Assembly: GCA_002746365.1 (NCBI GenBank) | Contig: NVWZ01000003.1 | Location: 79,046 to 86,317, forward strand | Direction of reading: 5' to 3' | DNA: 7,272 nucleotides | Source: Thiotrichaceae bacterium | GTDB lineage: Bacteria > Pseudomonadota > Gammaproteobacteria > SZUA-229 | Part shown: positions 5,936 through 7,272 of the stretch, one piece after another | Position numbering within the stretch: the first letter of the stretch is position 1 | How the letters are laid out: every line of letters begins with the position of its first letter | Program-made: the position numbers and the translations under genes | The notes under the pieces: model-generated | The model's database searches: none | What the model was told of the DNA's origin: nothing | What the model saw: the letters and a program-made list of their open reading frames with translations, nothing else

Positions 5936-7272
5936 GTGGAAACAGAAAAAATAATAAATTTAGTAGTCATTGATGATTCATTTGATAGTGAAGAACAAAT
6001 TATCAGTAAACTAAGAAGCGTAGGTTACACTGCAAGGTCAACACGTGTTGAGGATGATGAAGATTTGCTTGAGTCTCTGAGCTCACAAATTCCTGACATT
6101 ATTATTTTTTTCGAGGGACTGGAACTGGTCACTCTAAAAGATGTGGTTAATTGCATCAAAAAAGATAAAAAAACTGAAAGCTGTCGTATTATCTCGGTCA
6201 ATAAAACCGAACAACCTAACGTCGTTAACGCCATTCGCACAGGCGCCGTTGACGCCACCTGCTTTATCAATATCGACCATCTGTTATTAATTATTACTCG
6301 CGAACATCAGTCATTAATCAGTGCTCGAAATATTGGAAAATTCAAAAAAGCATTCAGTGAATCTGAAAAAAGATGTACCTCACTACTAGATAGTTCCCGT
6401 GATGCGATAGCTTACATACATGAAGGCATGCACGTATATTCGAACCAATCCTATCTGGACGTCTTTGATATAGAGGAGTCTGATGATCTGGAAGGACTAC
6501 CCGTCCTTGATATGGTTGCTATCGACGGTCGAAACAGTTTCAAGTCTTTCCTGCGTAATTACAATAAAAATGAAGACCATATAGAAAAACTAGACACCAC
6601 TCTACGCAAACCCGGTGGCGACGAGTTTAATGGTGAAATGGAATTTTCGCCTGCACAAATTGATGGTGAGCCTTGCATTCAGATTATCATTCGCAAAGAA
6701 GACGTCACCTCTGAAGAACTTGAGCGCCAGTTAAAAATGCTGAGCCAAAAAGATCAGTTAACCGGTCTATACAACCGCCAGTACTGTATCGAAAAGCTCG
6801 AATCTGTTATTAAAGATTGTGCCGAGGAAAAATACACCGCTGCTATGGTGGAGTTTCACATCGACAACTTCGATGAAATCAAACAGTCCGTCGGTGTAGT
6901 CGATGCAGACCAATACATCATCGAAGCGGCCAAAGCACTTAATGATGCCACCGGCCCAGATGACATACTTGCACGCTTCACACATGATTGCTTTTCTGTC
7001 ATTGCAATCGATTATACAAAGGAAAATATCGAGCGCTACGCTGCCAATTTACAAAAAGCCATCTCATCACTCGAAACAGAGATTAATGGAACAAATATCA
7101 ATACCACGTGTTGTGTCGGCATCACACTTATCGATAGCGACTCACCGGAATATAACGATGTTCTGGCTCGACTAGAAAAAGCGGTTGCCGCAGCGAAAAA
7201 ACAAGGCGCTAATCAAATAATTACTCACGTTCCAGACAAAGGTGAATTGACACGTCACGAAGTTGACACTAA
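5936..7272 (+). CDS. fimX: FimX-type type IV pilus regulator, REC-PAS-GGDEF (3' end outside window)
   Basis: The first 445 residues of a long multidomain protein are present and still open at the right edge; family members end in a cyclic-di-GMP-binding EAL domain. The GTG at 5936 is the only reasonable start: a TAA lies directly before it, and METEKIINLVVIDDS matches a receiver N-terminus. Domains in order are REC (about 8-125), a linker helix, PAS (about 146-260, from RCTSLLDSSRDAIAYIHEGMHVYSNQSY) and GGDEF (about 265-430, from DQLTGLYNR at 273-281). The receiver keeps D13 and D14 but has F59/E60 where the phosphorylated Asp should be, and no conserved Lys near the end. The GGDEF signature is THDCF (349-353), the metal Asp is H308, and the inhibitory-site Arg is G340. 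It therefore should not make cyclic di-GMP. In Pseudomonas and Xanthomonas, FimX binds cyclic di-GMP and promotes pilus assembly and twitching, through PilB or a PilZ protein. No strong ribosome site is visible. Confidence 0.9.
   Translation, partial: METEKIINLVVIDDSFDSEEQIISKLRSVGYTARSTRVEDDEDLLESLSSQIPDIIIFFEGLELVTLKDVVNCIKKDKKTESCRIISVNKTEQPNVVNAIRTGAVDATCFINIDHLLLIITREHQSLISARNIGKFKKAFSESEKRCTSLLDSSRDAIAYIHEGMHVYSNQSYLDVFDIEESDDLEGLPVLDMVAIDGRNSFKSFLRNYNKNEDHIEKLDTTLRKPGGDEFNGEMEFSPAQIDGEPCIQIIIRKEDVTSEELERQLKMLSQKDQLTGLYNRQYCIEKLESVIKDCAEEKYTAAMVEFHIDNFDEIKQSVGVVDADQYIIEAAKALNDATGPDDILARFTHDCFSVIAIDYTKENIERYAANLQKAISSLETEINGTNINTTCCVGITLIDSDSPEYNDVLARLEKAVAAAKKQGANQIITHVPDKGELTRHEVDT

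Noticed and set aside
6025..6270. Minus-strand 81-codon frame opposite the fimX receiver region
   Set aside because: The sense strand reads as a clear receiver domain; the antisense product is Ser/Thr-rich without motifs.
6767..7175. Minus-strand 72-codon and plus-strand 90-codon frames in the fimX GGDEF region
   Set aside because: Both overlap the continuous GGDEF-like reading frame and show no family features.

Overview
The window looks like chromosomal DNA of a gammaproteobacterium with a moderate to low GC content. The evidence is a bacterial EF-P carrying the modifiable lysine (K34), a divergent neighbouring EpmB that serves that lysine, and a FimX-type type IV pilus regulator next to its usual upstream partner. 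I cannot name a genus. I see no tRNA, rRNA, CRISPR array, transposase or phage gene.

Layout. Bases 1-114 hold the probable tail of an unidentified upstream gene, which ends in a 7-bp tandem repeat and overlaps the next start codon as ATGA. Bases 111-809 (+) encode a six-helix membrane protein of the TauE/SafE or DsbD_2 type with conserved cysteines. After 25 bases, 835-1803 (+) encodes a sigma-54 activator made only of an AAA+ domain and a Fis-type helix-turn-helix. Bases 1804-2048 separate convergent genes and contain an 89-bp imperfect palindrome that could terminate transcription both ways. Bases 2049-2612 (-) are efp, and 2876-3934 (+) are epmB. The 263-bp divergent region between them has a TATAAT box near epmB and a repeated CCATCCATGG motif. 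Bases 4041-5876 (+) encode a large protein with an apparently split PilZ domain. Bases 5936-7272 (+) encode the N-terminal 445 residues of FimX and run off the window.

How the genes work together. EpmB makes (R)-beta-lysine, which another enzyme (EpmA, not in this window) attaches to EF-P K34. The modified factor then relieves ribosomes stalled at polyproline. The last two genes look like a cyclic-di-GMP signalling pair for type IV pili: a PilZ-like protein followed by FimX, whose receiver and GGDEF domains have lost key catalytic residues. The membrane protein and the sigma-54 activator are probably co-transcribed, but their target is not visible here.

The most unusual points are the PilZ domain whose two motifs are about 120 residues apart, the doubly degenerate FimX, the long palindrome, and the repeat-bearing tail at the left edge. 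I see no wholly new system. The split-PilZ/FimX pair is the best candidate for follow-up.
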